This document shows, piece after piece, positions 21,349 through 32,538 of a DNA stretch of 64,000 bases. The notes beneath the pieces are model-generated. The model did not search any database. It was not told the DNA's origin and saw only the letters and a program-made list of their open reading frames with translations. The stretch lies in the NCBI GenBank assembly GCA_039105265.1, contig JAPFFF010000048.1, positions 806,001 through 870,000 of the forward strand, read 5' to 3'. Positions within the stretch are counted from its first letter, which is position 1. Each line of letters starts with the position of its first letter. Origin of the DNA: Tritrichomonas musculus (lineage: Eukaryota > Parabasalia > Tritrichomonadida > Tritrichomonadidae). Position numbers and translations under genes: made by a program.

Positions 21349-24153
21349 TCACTTTCTTGGAGCAGTTGTTACATTTCTTTTCTTTGGTTGAAAAGATGGT
21401 GGATTTGCTGATGTACGCTGTCTTGGTGACACTTTAGACTGTGGGTGAACAATTGGTGGTGCAACTTTTGGTTTAGAAGCAGGTTTCTTTGATTGGAAAT
21501 TTGTGTCTTTTTCCTTTGCTTTTGGCGACAACGGCGGAAGCTTGATTCTCGATTTCTGTGGATTTACAGCAGATTTGTGAGGCTTTGACGGTTTTGACAA
21601 ATCATCGTTAGTCAAATTAACGACGTTAACTTTTGACTTACCCACCTTTGAATTTTCCACTTTTTGAGAGGGAACTTTTTCAAAGGGAGTGTTCTGAAAA
21701 GTTTCGGTTTTACAATTCATTTCTGTTACTCTTTTATCAAGTGAGTCTATGTCAAATTTGCACACATCGGGCTTTGGAAGCATCATCATTTCATCTATAT
21801 GTGACATGTGACCTGAAATTTCATTTTGTAACAAGATGCTTTCTTTAGTGTTACTCCGCTCGGTGTCGCACTTAAGAAGCTGAAAGTCAGTCATCAGTTG
21901 CTGCTTAAGTTCGTCGAGAATTGAGAGGTTTGTTTGATATTTTTTGTATTCATAAAGCTTGTTGATTTGCTCATTCAATTCTGACACTTTTTCTTTATAG
22001 TCAGAAAGTGCAAGCCTCTCAAATTCATTCTCTTCAAACCAGTTGTGAACCGTTGTAACTTTTTCTTTGATCTTGCTAATGTCGGCTCTTTCTGCATCCG
22101 TCGTTGAAACAAGGGAATTCAGCTCGTTCTCGATGGTGAAGATGAGGCTCTCCAGCTTGTTCTTGGTGTTGTCAATCTCCATCTCGTTCTTGTCCTTCGC
22201 TGTCATTTCTTCCTCGAGCTTGGCAAACTCAGAAATGACTTCGGGCGAAAAAGAGTTCAATGGTGTATATGAAAAAGTTGCCTTGAAAACGGTTTTCTTG
22301 CTTCCTTCTTTGCCAGCTTGGCCATCCTCGTTGGCTTCTGGCTTCTTTTGTCCTTCTAAGAGAGCTGTGCTGCTGTCTGCACTCTTAGCAGTGCTCGCGT
22401 TTGTGCTTGCCCGTTCATCTTTTTCGACTTCTTCGGACTTTTCTCCTCCTTTTTGAGAAGACTGCCCTCCATCATTCTTAATGTCGTCTGCGTTATCATC
22501 TGTTTCTTCTTGAATGAGAATGCTGTCTGCTTCATTTGCATCGTTAACTTTTTCTGAAGGTTTGTTTTCATTTTGTGTGACTTTATCTGTTTGGTTGGTT
22601 TTGTCTTGGTTTTGTTCGTTGTTTTGTGTTTCATTGTTTATGGCTGTCTTGCTTTCATTCATGACTTTCTCCTCTTCTACCCTGTTGTCTGCGTTGTGTT
22701 CAACTGAGTAAGATGCGCTGCAAACATTTATCAGTCCGAAAGAGTCAAGCAAAACCGAAACATCAACCAAAACTTTTTCTTTTCTATCGGTCGCAATTGT
22801 GCCACTCCCGATCACTACTCCGTCAGACAGCAGAACGAAAGAACTCCTATTTTCAACGGGTATTGAAAAAGTTTTCCTCGAAGGTATCCTTGAATTTTTC
22901 ATAAAAACTTTTTGAGAGCATTTTTGGCCATCTTCTTCATACTCGACGCATATCTCAAAAGGGAGGATGCTGTTTATTGTGTCGATGCCGATATTGTAAC
23001 CGTCCTCTTTAGCAGCGATGTATCCTGCGCCTATTGCGAAGCATTCATCAAGATCCAAAGACATCATCGGTTCAAAACCGAAAAAATTCTTAATAACCGC
23101 CTTGATAGCGGGCATTCTTGACGCTCCCCCTAAGAACTCGACAGCGGACACTTCTTCTTTACTCAAATTAGCATCTTTCAATGATTGACCAATTATTGAT
23201 TCAATTTTTTCAATGGTGTTTTCAAAAAGTTTGTTAAAATCATCTCTTTTCACAGTGATAGAGACGTCGATGTCATTCATTAAAGAAGGGACTTCAAACA
23301 TCATCACTGGATTGGCTGAGAGAGCCTTCTTTACCTTCTCTGTTGCCTGCTGAAAGCGAGCAATTGCTCTTTTATTAGATTTTGGATCAATATTGTATTT
23401 TTCTTGAACTTTTTCAATCAAATAGTCATTCAGTTTTTCTGTGAAAAAATGGCCACTGATTTCTTTATTAGCAACGAAGCTCCTCATGTCAACAGATTTG
23501 GCAGTTAGAGAAGCAACTGCAACATTCATTGATGTATCTCCAATATCAATGAAAATAACATTCATAATTGAACCAGATTCAACAGGAAAACGATCAGAAT
23601 GGATTTTAACGTATGCAACAGCTGCTGCTGTTGTCGAATTGAGTAATGATGCAATTTTTATATTGGCTATGGAAGCTGAATGTAAAATTGACCTTCGCTG
23701 ATTATCATTCCACCAGGGAGGAACAGTTAAAACAATTTGATGCATATCTGGATTTTTCATTTGAATAATCTCAAGTAAACTTTTGAGTAAATAAGCAATA
23801 ACTTGTTCTGGTCTCAATATTTGTTCATTTTGTAACTGAATACTTGAAAATTTATCGTTTTCTGAATTTATTATTGTATATGATACAGTATTACTAATCT
23901 CTTTTCTTTCTATTGAACTGTATTCGAGGCATATTAATCGTTTTATATTGGTTATTGTATTTGAAATGTTCATCATTTGCTGTTGCAAAGCAAATTCTCC
24001 TGAATATCTTCGATCATTATCATATCCAATAATTGTTGGTGTCTTTCTGTTTGATGATTGGTTAAGTACAATATCAATACCGTATCTAGAAGGAATTGAA
24101 AGAACGCATGCTTGGTTTCCAAAGTCAATTCCTGCTGTAATGCTTCTTTTCAT
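21349..24153 (-). CDS. Divergent Hsp70-superfamily protein (Hsp110-like length)
   Basis: 934 residues from the ATG at 24153. The actin-type ATPase domain (about 1-385) has AGIDFGNQACV (phosphate 1), IDIGDTSMNVAV (phosphate 2, usually DLGGGT) and VEFLGGASRMPAIK (adenosine). These show Hsp70 ancestry with a degenerate second phosphate motif. A beta-rich segment follows (about 395-480), split by a long acidic Asn/Glu/Lys linker at about 490-610. A helical region comes next (about 640-790). The final 130 residues are Lys/Pro/Ser-rich and basic (PKAKEKD, PRQRTSANPP, KKRNVTTAPRK), an unusual tail. No signal peptide or HDEL is present, so a cytosolic or nuclear location is likely. Hsp110 proteins act as nucleotide exchange factors and holdases for Hsp70. 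The exact subclass is uncertain. Confidence 0.88.
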   Translation of the reverse strand: MKRSITAGIDFGNQACVLSIPSRYGIDIVLNQSSNRKTPTIIGYDNDRRYSGEFALQQQMMNISNTITNIKRLICLEYSSIERKEISNTVSYTIINSENDKFSSIQLQNEQILRPEQVIAYLLKSLLEIIQMKNPDMHQIVLTVPPWWNDNQRRSILHSASIANIKIASLLNSTTAAAVAYVKIHSDRFPVESGSIMNVIFIDIGDTSMNVAVASLTAKSVDMRSFVANKEISGHFFTEKLNDYLIEKVQEKYNIDPKSNKRAIARFQQATEKVKKALSANPVMMFEVPSLMNDIDVSITVKRDDFNKLFENTIEKIESIIGQSLKDANLSKEEVSAVEFLGGASRMPAIKAVIKNFFGFEPMMSLDLDECFAIGAGYIAAKEDGYNIGIDTINSILPFEICVEYEEDGQKCSQKVFMKNSRIPSRKTFSIPVENRSSFVLLSDGVVIGSGTIATDRKEKVLVDVSVLLDSFGLINVCSASYSVEHNADNRVEEEKVMNESKTAINNETQNNEQNQDKTNQTDKVTQNENKPSEKVNDANEADSILIQEETDDNADDIKNDGGQSSQKGGEKSEEVEKDERASTNASTAKSADSSTALLEGQKKPEANEDGQAGKEGSKKTVFKATFSYTPLNSFSPEVISEFAKLEEEMTAKDKNEMEIDNTKNKLESLIFTIENELNSLVSTTDAERADISKIKEKVTTVHNWFEENEFERLALSDYKEKVSELNEQINKLYEYKKYQTNLSILDELKQQLMTDFQLLKCDTERSNTKESILLQNEISGHMSHIDEMMMLPKPDVCKFDIDSLDKRVTEMNCKTETFQNTPFEKVPSQKVENSKVGKSKVNVVNLTNDDLSKPSKPHKSAVNPQKSRIKLPPLSPKAKEKDTNFQSKKPASKPKVAPPIVHPQSKVSPRQRTSANPPSFQPKKRNVTTAPRK

Positions 24154-25334
24154 TTTAAAATTTTGAATTGAATGGAATCGTTTTTTTATTCAATATGATA
24201 ATACAATTCAATAAAAATAGATTTATATTGTTAAAAAGAAGTCATTCGATTAAAATAAATATATATATTGAATAATCTTCATATTTATATAATATTTTCA
24301 TTTTATTGATAATATTTTTAAAATGTATTCTTCATTCAGTTTAGAATTTCAGAAATGTTTCTAATATGAAACAGTCTAAGAAAGGCACTTCATTTGTATT
24401 TAATGTATACAAATTGAAATATGGTATAAAAATCTTTTTTTTTTTTTTATGTTTTTTATAAATGAATATATGTATATCAATAATTTTTGTCATTATTTTT
24501 TTTTTGGATTATTTATAAATATTATATTTTAAAGATATTATAATGTAAATTATTCTTTTTGACTAATTTTTGGGAATTGAATGAATGAAGAAAATGTATA
24601 TCTAAGTTTCTTTAATCTCTTAAAAGATATATCTTTTGTTTGTTCATAAAGTATAAAGAGATTATAAAATTAGGCCTGTAACTAGTTTAAAAAGTCTGAG
24701 GTTTCATGGAAAAAAAGTAGACATGTTGGAAAAGTTCGACTTTTTCTGAAAAACAAGTGAATACTTTTGAAATTATTATTAAACAATATCTCAATTAAAA
24801 GCTTTGTTTCTTTTAATTATTAACATTTTTGTATATTATCATTTAATATAATTATCTTTAATTAATAAATATTTGATTTGTATATTTATTTCTTTGTATA
24901 AACAGAATTATTTTATATATACCTTTTTTTAAGCATTTATTGAAAAAGTTGAGATAAAATTTATAAATAAGTTTTCAATAAATAAACTATTCAAATTTGT
25001 CAAATTTGTAATAAATTACTTTTTTATAATAAAATGATAATAATATTATTCTTTTGACAATTTTTAACAAAAAGTCTTATTGTGATAAATTCAAAGAAAA
25101 ACGAAATCTTTATCAAAATTATATTTTCTATCAATCATAAAACTGATAAAAAATAATGCTTTAATATATTGGTAAAAGAAAATAATTTAACTTTACTCTA
25201 TATGTTTTAGATATTTAAAATTATATAAAATATAAAAAGAATATAAAATTATATAAAACAAATAAAATTTATAAGATAATATCATTTTTGTTTTGTCATA
25301 AAGAGTTAATACAAAAATTCTTGGTAAAAGTGCA
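24154..25334. other. AT-rich intergenic region between divergent genes
   Basis: Separates the Hsp70-like gene (minus) and the phosphatase (plus). I see no gene, RNA or repeat of note. Confidence 0.6.
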
Positions 25335-26807
25335 ATGACACAGCCAGCAGCATACATTCTCTCATCATATTCGTTCATAACAGCACAGCCTATTGAACAT
25401 ATTCTCGATGTTGGATATCAATCAAATGATGGAAGTCCAATTCCGTCATTTGATGAAAATCTTTTGATAGAATTATGTTCAAATGCAAAGCATATTTTCG
25501 AAAAAGAAAGCAACATACTTGATATCAAAGGAGATATTATTATTGTTGGAGATATTCATGGAAGCCTTCATGATTTATTACGTATTTTAAAATTTATACA
25601 AGAAAATAATTCAAAAGCTCTTTTTTTAGGTGATTATGTTGACCGTGGTAACTTTTCATTAGAATGTATTACTTTGTTATTTGCTTTAAAAGTGATGTAC
25701 CCAGAAAAGTATTATCTAATAAGAGGAAATCACGAATTTGATGCAATATGCAGTCAGTACGGTTTTTTAGACGAAATTATTGATTACCATAATCCAAAAA
25801 AAGTAAAAGAAGACTCTTCACTTTCACAATTAAATGAAATAATTAATTCCGATCAATTCCTTTTTGATGATGATGATGAAGATAAAATTGTCGAAAACGA
25901 TACATATATTTCTTGCAATCGATGTGATATATATTATAGCAATCATAATGATATGGATTGCTACAAGTATTCTCAAAAATTGTATGATGCCTTTATCAAA
26001 GCTTTTTCTTATTTGCCAATTTCGGCCATAGTTAACAAAACCAATTTTTGTATTCATGGTGGGCTGAGTCCATCTTTAAATACAGTAAGCCAAATTCAAA
26101 AAAATATTTGTAGACCAATTTCCGATTTTGAGGAAAATAAGCTGTTATCTGATATTGTTTGGAGCGATCCGGTTAATTCATCCTCTTTTCTATTCTCTGA
26201 TAACACGAGAGGGAGAGGATATTTTTATAATCAAAAAGCTGCCCTCGATTTCTTGAAAAAAAACTCGTTATCGCGAATGATTCGTGCGCATGAATGCGTT
26301 AAGCATGGCTCCCAAACCCATTTTCTTGATAAATGCATTACTGTATTTTCAGCATCTTCATATTGTAGTTCCCGAAAAAACGAATCTGGAGTTTTGAAAC
26401 TTTTTCAGAAGGGAGATTGTCTTGAATTTGTCACTTTTCCACCTCTTCCTCGTTTAGAAAAATGCGAAGCTGTATATTATAAAGTTCAACCGCTTCATGA
26501 AAATAGCAATAAAAATCATCTTTACTTTTCTCTTCGGCATCCGATTCTCGCTTCAAATTTGGCAGTTAGATTGGCCAAAGTAAAAGTTAAAGGGCAGCAA
26601 TGTTTGACTCCTCATTTGATTTCAAAGCAACTATTTAAAACATCATCAAGCAAAACTGACCATTTAATTCAAAGGCCATCCATGCATCATTCAAATTCTT
26701 GGGATTTGTTAAAGTCCAAAAACAATGGCAATATCGTTCCTCAGCAAGAAAAAATAAGAAATTTGTTTAGTCTTGATGATTTGCCTTATTTTGATGAAAA
26801 TGCGTAA
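25335..26807 (+). CDS. PPP-family Ser/Thr protein phosphatase
   Basis: 490 residues from the ATG at 25335. The catalytic core (about 60-345) has the metal-binding motifs in order: GDIHG, GDYVDRG, RGNHE, HGGLSP and W-SDP, then RGRGYFYN and RAHEC. These mark a PP1/PP2A/calcineurin-class metallophosphatase that dephosphorylates Ser/Thr. The usual SAPNYC is SASSYC. An acidic insertion of about 50 residues after GFLDEI (DDDDEDKIVEND then a CNRC...C segment) sits where PP1-type enzymes have a short loop. It may bind a partner or metal. The 130-residue C-terminal tail has no known domain. The subfamily cannot be assigned by eye. Confidence 0.9.
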   Translation: MTQPAAYILSSYSFITAQPIEHILDVGYQSNDGSPIPSFDENLLIELCSNAKHIFEKESNILDIKGDIIIVGDIHGSLHDLLRILKFIQENNSKALFLGDYVDRGNFSLECITLLFALKVMYPEKYYLIRGNHEFDAICSQYGFLDEIIDYHNPKKVKEDSSLSQLNEIINSDQFLFDDDDEDKIVENDTYISCNRCDIYYSNHNDMDCYKYSQKLYDAFIKAFSYLPISAIVNKTNFCIHGGLSPSLNTVSQIQKNICRPISDFEENKLLSDIVWSDPVNSSSFLFSDNTRGRGYFYNQKAALDFLKKNSLSRMIRAHECVKHGSQTHFLDKCITVFSASSYCSSRKNESGVLKLFQKGDCLEFVTFPPLPRLEKCEAVYYKVQPLHENSNKNHLYFSLRHPILASNLAVRLAKVKVKGQQCLTPHLISKQLFKTSSSKTDHLIQRPSMHHSNSWDLLKSKNNGNIVPQQEKIRNLFSLDDLPYFDENA

Positions 26808-26879
26808 TTGTTATTAATGCCATAAAAATAAAGTTTCTTTGAGTTCACAAAAAAAAAAAAAAAAGTTAAAAAGTTTTTT

Positions 26880-26945
26880 GTAGGGATTCGAACCTTATGA
26901 TCTTTATATTTTAAACATATTAGCACTAAGCCCAGTTGTATGAGG
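26880..26945 (-). other. tRNA-like relic with pol III box A and box B
   Basis: On the minus strand GGTTCGAATCC (26884-26894) is an exact box B, and TGGGCTTAGTGC (26923-26934) resembles box A with one extra base. The spacing fits a tRNA, and a T arm with 4 of 5 pairs can be drawn. The acceptor arms do not pair, so it is not a working tRNA. It could be a decayed tRNA or a tRNA-derived short repeat. Confidence 0.4.
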
Positions 26946-26964
26946 TAAGGATACCTCCAATGCC

Positions 26965-27021
26965 ACTTCCTCCATTTTTCCGACACGCCAAACGAAAAAG
27001 ATTTGGAGGAATGGAGGAAGT
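26965..27021. repeat. 12 bp perfect inverted repeat
   Basis: ACTTCCTCCATT at 26965-26976 is the reverse complement of AATGGAGGAAGT at 27010-27021, with a 33 bp loop. It sits next to the tRNA-like relic and may be part of the same insertion. Confidence 0.6.
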
Positions 27022-29228
27022 ATTGAAAATTTATTTTTATCGAAATTTAATGTAATACTGTGCTTTATTTTATACATATATATTAATTATGCAAAATATA
27101 TACTTTTATAAAAAAATATATTTAAATTTCTAATTATTTATTATGATATTTTTATTTTAATTTTGTAAAATAAATCAAACTTTTTAAAATGGGTGGGATA
27201 TATTGGAAAACTCAGAAAAAAAGTGGTCCTTTTGAATCTTTTATGATTAAAATCTTTTTAAAAATTATAGTAAATAAAAATATTGAGCGTGATGAATTAA
27301 TTCTTAATAATAATACTCAAATTTGTTAATCAACTGAATATATCTTGAATTTAGCTTTTTTATTGAAATTAATATTCCCAATATGTTAGCAATGGGTGGG
27401 ACACTCTTTTTTTGACCTCAAAAAGTTTCAAAATCTCTTCGAATTTTAGGTTTTATTTGGTGATTTTAATAAATTTTCTTACCCATTTAATAATCTTTAA
27501 ATTGGTCATTGAAACCAATCAAAAAACTTAATATTCATCGAGTTTTTTTTGACTTCACATACTAATAGATCTCTCTTCGTAAGAGATATCCTTCAAAACT
27601 ACTAATACTATTTGATTTTATACATATGCATTATACATTATAAAACATAAATATTTATAATTACTTTGCCGTTAGTCCAAAAAAGTTAATATAATAATTA
27701 TTTTTAAGTTTTTTCGATACATGATCTTTTCTAACTTTTTATTTTGTAATATTCGATTTCTTCTTTTAATGCTCAATAAAATGATATATTTTGTTTGAAC
27801 ATAACTTCAAAGATAAAGTTTAGTTTGAAAAATGAATTCAAAAAGTTGAATTAATAAACGGAATGATTCAATTTTCGGCGGTTAGAAAATTGATTTTAAA
27901 CGATCAAACTCAATATTTTTGCTTTAAAATATATTATAAGAATAGGGAATATTATTTAAAATGAGGTTCCGCCATTTATAAAATCAAAAAATTCAAAATG
28001 ACCATTTTTTACCCAAATTATTTTTTATGGAAAATAAAATGCGATTATCTAATTCACCTTTGATGATTTTGATTTTTTAAATAGTAAATTATATGTAGCT
28101 ATTAAAAATCTATCTAAATATAAAATAACTGGAAAAAGTCTTGGATGGCTTACACATTTTTTAAATTGAATTATGTTTTGCTAAATAAAAAAGGTTTTTT
28201 TTTCAAAACATAAATATATCGGTAAATCTAATTTTTTTTTAAAGTAATTATTGGTTGGAAAAAATCGCTAAATAAATCCCACACTTTTTTTTGACCTTTC
28301 GACCGTTTATTTTACACAAATATTTTATATAACAATTTTTAATTTTTAAGGTCAAATTAAAGGTGAAATATAAAGAAACAAGGTCAATTTAAAGTAAATG
28401 CAAGGGAAATAGTGAAGAATTATGATAATAAAAAATAAAAATTGATATATAGAATATATGATTGATTTAAATAATAAAATAATTATGGTTTAATATAAAA
28501 AAAGGATTTGATTTGTGAATTTAGAATGACTATGATAATAACCTTCTATTTATTGAATAATAATAATAATAATAAAAGACATTTATTCAAATTATCTTGT
28601 ATATCAGTTAATACTAATCATATTGTAGTAATATATAAAAAGTAAATATAATTATATTAATTAGAATTTGAGATATATGAGTTTTAATTTAATTGAATTG
28701 AAATATTAAAAAAAATTGTAAATCATACAATTATGAAATACGTAAATATCTTTATAATTAATAAGTAATATCATTGATATTTTTGAATATATCATAGAAT
28801 AAACATATATTAACCTTAAATACATAATAAATGAGAGATATACCAAAAAACAGGAGTGTAAATACCTTTAAACTTTCTCATTCAATAGAAATTAAAAAAT
28901 TCATGGTTTATCTGCCATTCGTTCTATAAGACTGAAAAAAAATTAAATTGAACAATTTGCAAATCTTTAATAGTTGAAATGTCATTTACAGATTTTTATC
29001 GAATAAAATTATCTTTATTCAATTTTACGGTTTTCAATATATTTATTATTTATATCATATTATTATATTTGATCCAAAAATCATGATAAATAAAAAACAA
29101 TGGTTCAATAGTTTTGGGAATTAACAAATTAAATATTTATTAGAAAAAGCTAGTATTCAAATTTCTCCGGGAAATTTTAAGTAGCCATTTTTATTGAAAT
29201 TTACTTCACTTTATTTTTGCAAAAACAA

Positions 29229-30362
29229 ATGGAGGTTGATAAAGCAAACATTAACATATTAAAAGATCTTCAGCAACTCATTATCGAATTCTTAGATAAT
29301 GATAGTGATAACCAGATTAATTTCCATGAAATTAAAGATTTCATAGAAAAAGCCAAAATTCAAGAAGATCAGTATAAATTAAGCTTTCTATTACATATGA
29401 TTTCTATAATTTCTAACAATCACCACCGTTCGACTAATTTCTTTGAAAAAATATTTTCCATCCTTGATTATTTAAGTCTCAGTATCAAAAAGTATTTTTC
29501 AAGTTCAGAATTATTTGATATTTTTGAAGATAATAAGAAGACACTCCTTTTTCTAGTTAAAAAAGAATTGATAATCATAGATACCTCAATTATTAAAAAA
29601 ATGTCAAAAGGAAAATATTTTTACAGGGGCTATCTGTATTACTTTTCACCAGAAATAAAACAAGTAACAAGTGACCAATCAATGGAAGATCTTCCAGATG
29701 ACTTTGAAGAGAAAAGGGAAATTGGTGAAAATGATTCATATATATGTCAACTCATCCGTAATGATAATATAAAAGAATTCATTTCGTATCATATTAAAAC
29801 TAATTGTTGTTTTTACGAAAGTTTGCCAAAATCAAAATATGAAACAAACACTTTTCTAATAGATTACACGAATTATATTGAATATGCAGCGTTTTTTGGA
29901 TCAATTGATATATTTAATTATATAGTTAACCAAAATGTTTATTTGCCACCATCATTGTGGCTTTTTGCAATTCACAGCCAAAATTCTGATCTAATTCATA
30001 AACTTGAAGAACTTGGCGTCATCCCTTCTGATGAAACATACAACGAATGCTTTATTGAATCAATCAAATGCCACCATAATTATATTGCCAATTACTTTCT
30101 TCAAAATTATATTCAAGAAGATGAATTAATATTTTTCAAGAATGAGCAATTCATAAAATATTTCAATTTCTCTTTTTTTGAAAAAAATATCTTTAATTAC
30201 TCTAATATTGGCTTATTCATTAAATATGACTATTTAATTGTTGTCCAGCTACTTTTAGAATACATAGATATTGATGTAAACAGCGAGATAATTAACAATC
30301 AAAAAATTATTTTAATTACATTTGCTTATTTTATTGTTTCATGTCATTTCAGAAAAATATAA
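29229..30362 (+). CDS. DUF3447/ankyrin repeat protein, N-terminal part (second paralogue)
   Basis: Starts at the ATG at 29229 (MEVDKANINILKDLQQLIIE); a TCACTT initiator-like motif lies about 25 bp upstream. 377 codons. The layout is the same as the gene at 7388-8530. A helical N-terminus is followed by DUF3447 (IEYAAFFGSIDIFNYI, LWLFAIHSQNSDLIHKLEE, KCHHNYIANYFLQNY). An ankyrin-like VVQLLLEYIDIDVN comes last, after which the frame runs out within about 25 codons. An array of ankyrin units continues on the same strand (30575-32475). The two paralogues break at the same place, which argues against random decay. Confidence 0.82.
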   Translation: MEVDKANINILKDLQQLIIEFLDNDSDNQINFHEIKDFIEKAKIQEDQYKLSFLLHMISIISNNHHRSTNFFEKIFSILDYLSLSIKKYFSSSELFDIFEDNKKTLLFLVKKELIIIDTSIIKKMSKGKYFYRGYLYYFSPEIKQVTSDQSMEDLPDDFEEKREIGENDSYICQLIRNDNIKEFISYHIKTNCCFYESLPKSKYETNTFLIDYTNYIEYAAFFGSIDIFNYIVNQNVYLPPSLWLFAIHSQNSDLIHKLEELGVIPSDETYNECFIESIKCHHNYIANYFLQNYIQEDELIFFKNEQFIKYFNFSFFEKNIFNYSNIGLFIKYDYLIVVQLLLEYIDIDVNSEIINNQKIILITFAYFIVSCHFRKI

Positions 30363-30574
30363 TTTATGAAATTTGCTTTTATTTTAAATGAATTTTTTTA
30401 TCTCAGACAGATAATTTCAATATTTTCGAAATTTCTAAAAAACGATCAAAATGAAGAACACACTCAAAGTTATAGGACATATAGAATTGCATTATTTTTT
30501 ATATTACGTTTTTAACTCATTTTTAATGATGTTATTATTCATTGAAGTTTTAAAATTTTTTTTTTATATTTCAA

Positions 30575-32475
30575 AAAACTCCATTATTAATTGCAATTGA
30601 AGAAGGAAACATTAAAATGGTAAAAATGTTATTAAAACAACAAAATATTGATATTAATAAAGTAACAATTTTCTTTTTTGTTTTTTTTTTTTTATACAAT
30701 TTCATAACAATTAGATTTATTACATTTCATTCCAAACAATTCAATGAAATTTTTAAGAAAAAATTGATGATGTTTAAAATAATATATCAAATAAAATTAA
30801 AAACAAAATTAATGAAATTCTAAATATTTATTTTATAAAACTCCATTGACTGTTGCAATTGAAGAAGGAAAAATTAAAATTGTTGAACTTTTATTAAAAC
30901 AACAAAATATTGATATTAATAAAGTAACAATTTTCTTTTCTTTTCTTTTTTTTTATAAAATTTCATAGAAACATCATTTATTACATTTCATTTCAAACAA
31001 TTCAATGAAATTTTTAAGAAAAATTTAATGATGTTTAAAATAATATAATAAATAAAATTAAAAACAAAATTAATGAAATTCCAAATATTTAATTCATAAA
31101 ACTCCATTGATTGTTGCATTTGGAAGCCCAAGTATTAAAATCATTGAACTTTTATTAAAACAAAAAAATATAGATATCAACAAAGTCATAATATGAATTA
31201 ATTTTTGAATGGAATTTTATGACCATATATTTGATTACATTTCATATCAAGAATTTTAATAAAGTTTTTACTAAATAAATAAATGATGTTAAATGATAGA
31301 TTACTAATAAAATAAAAAACAAATATTTAATCAAACTCCATTAATTTTTGCAGTTGAGAAAAGAAATAGCATAGCCGTTGAACTTTTATTAAAACAAAAA
31401 AATATTGATATCAATAAATCCACAATTAGAATAAAAATTTTAATGTAATTTTATAGCAATATAATTTATTACATTTCATTCCATACTTTTCAATAAAATT
31501 TTTAAGCAAAAATCAATGGTGTTTAAAATAATGCATTTAATAAAATTAAAAACAAAATTAATGAAATCCCAAATGTTTCTTTCATAAAACACCATTGACT
31601 ATCGCAATTAAAAATAGCAATACCAAAATTGTTGAACTTTTATTAAAACATAAAAATATAGATATCAATAAGGTCACAATTTTCTTTTGAATTATTTATA
31701 GAATTTCATGGCGATATGATTTATTACATTTAATTTCAAGCATTTCAATGAAGTTAATAAGAAAAATTAATGATGTTTAAAATAAAAAACATTTAATAAA
31801 ATTAGAAATATAATTAATGTAATTCTAAATATTTATTATATAAAACGCCATTGATTATCGCAGTAGAAAAAAGTTATAGCGATGTTACTAAACTTTTATT
31901 AAGACATCAAAACATTGATATAAATAAAGTCATAGTTTTCATTTTTATTTTTTTTATAAAATTTAAATAACAATAGTATTTATTACATCTCATGCCTAAC
32001 GTTTTAATGGAATTTTTTAAAAAATTAATGATGTTTAAAACAAAATATTTAATGAAATTAAAAACAAATTTAATGAAATTCCAAATATTTATTTCATAAA
32101 ACACCATTAATTGTTGCAATTGAAAAAAGAGATATTTATATCATTGAACTTTTATTAAAACATAAAAATATTGATATCAACATTCCAGCAATTTTCAATA
32201 TTATTTTTAATAAAACTCCAATTATGGTTGCTACAGAAAACAATTCCCGAATAATTGTTGAAATTTTATTAAGACATTCAGGCTATAATACTGAATATTT
32301 CAACTCAATTTCAATTTATTTCTTTAAATTTAATTACTTATTTGCTTATTTGAATATAATTTCAAAAAAAAAAGTATTTTATAATGCTCTTTCCACTCTT
32401 GGGAAAACAATTCTTAGCATTTTGAATCGGTTAAATGAATCATACAATAAATTTAAGTCATTCTGCAATTTTTAA
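30575..32475 (+). repeat. Ankyrin-unit array of exon-like units and non-coding spacers
   Basis: Units of about 30 codons with the form KTPLTVAIEEGKIKIVELL then LKQQNIDINK begin at about 30575, 30836, 31098, 31332, 31586, 31842 and 32098. All are free of stops. The spacers of about 140-170 bp are similar to each other (TTTATTACATTTCATT, AATGATGTTTAAAATA) and full of stops, and they change frame. Periods are 263, 262, 234, 254, 256 and 255 bp. The last unit has no spacer: the frame runs straight through IDINIPAIFNIIFNKTPIMV and ends at 32475 after 125 codons, showing the expected joined product. Spacers often begin AAAGT but end in CATAAAAC with no AG. Confidence 0.75.
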
Positions 32476-32499
32476 TAATGATTCGTGGTTATTATAAAA

Positions 32500-32538
<39 letters not shown>

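Larger units (their letters stand above)
26808..29228. other. Long AT-rich intergenic region
   Basis: Contains the tRNA-like relic and 12 bp inverted repeat noted separately, a short AAT microsatellite at about 28557-28576, and two GGGTGGGA boxes (27190, 27397) in otherwise featureless AT-rich DNA. No protein-coding frame is convincing. Confidence 0.6.

Noticed and set aside
21633-24166. Several plus-strand ORFs of 60-130 codons opposite the Hsp70-like gene
   Set aside because: They are antisense shadows with no domain sequence; the minus-strand frame has clear chaperone motifs.
30575-32100. Canonical trichomonad introns in the ankyrin spacers
   Set aside because: No GYAYGY at the left edges and no ACTAACACACAG at the right edges; the intron idea is kept only as a hypothesis for a non-standard type.
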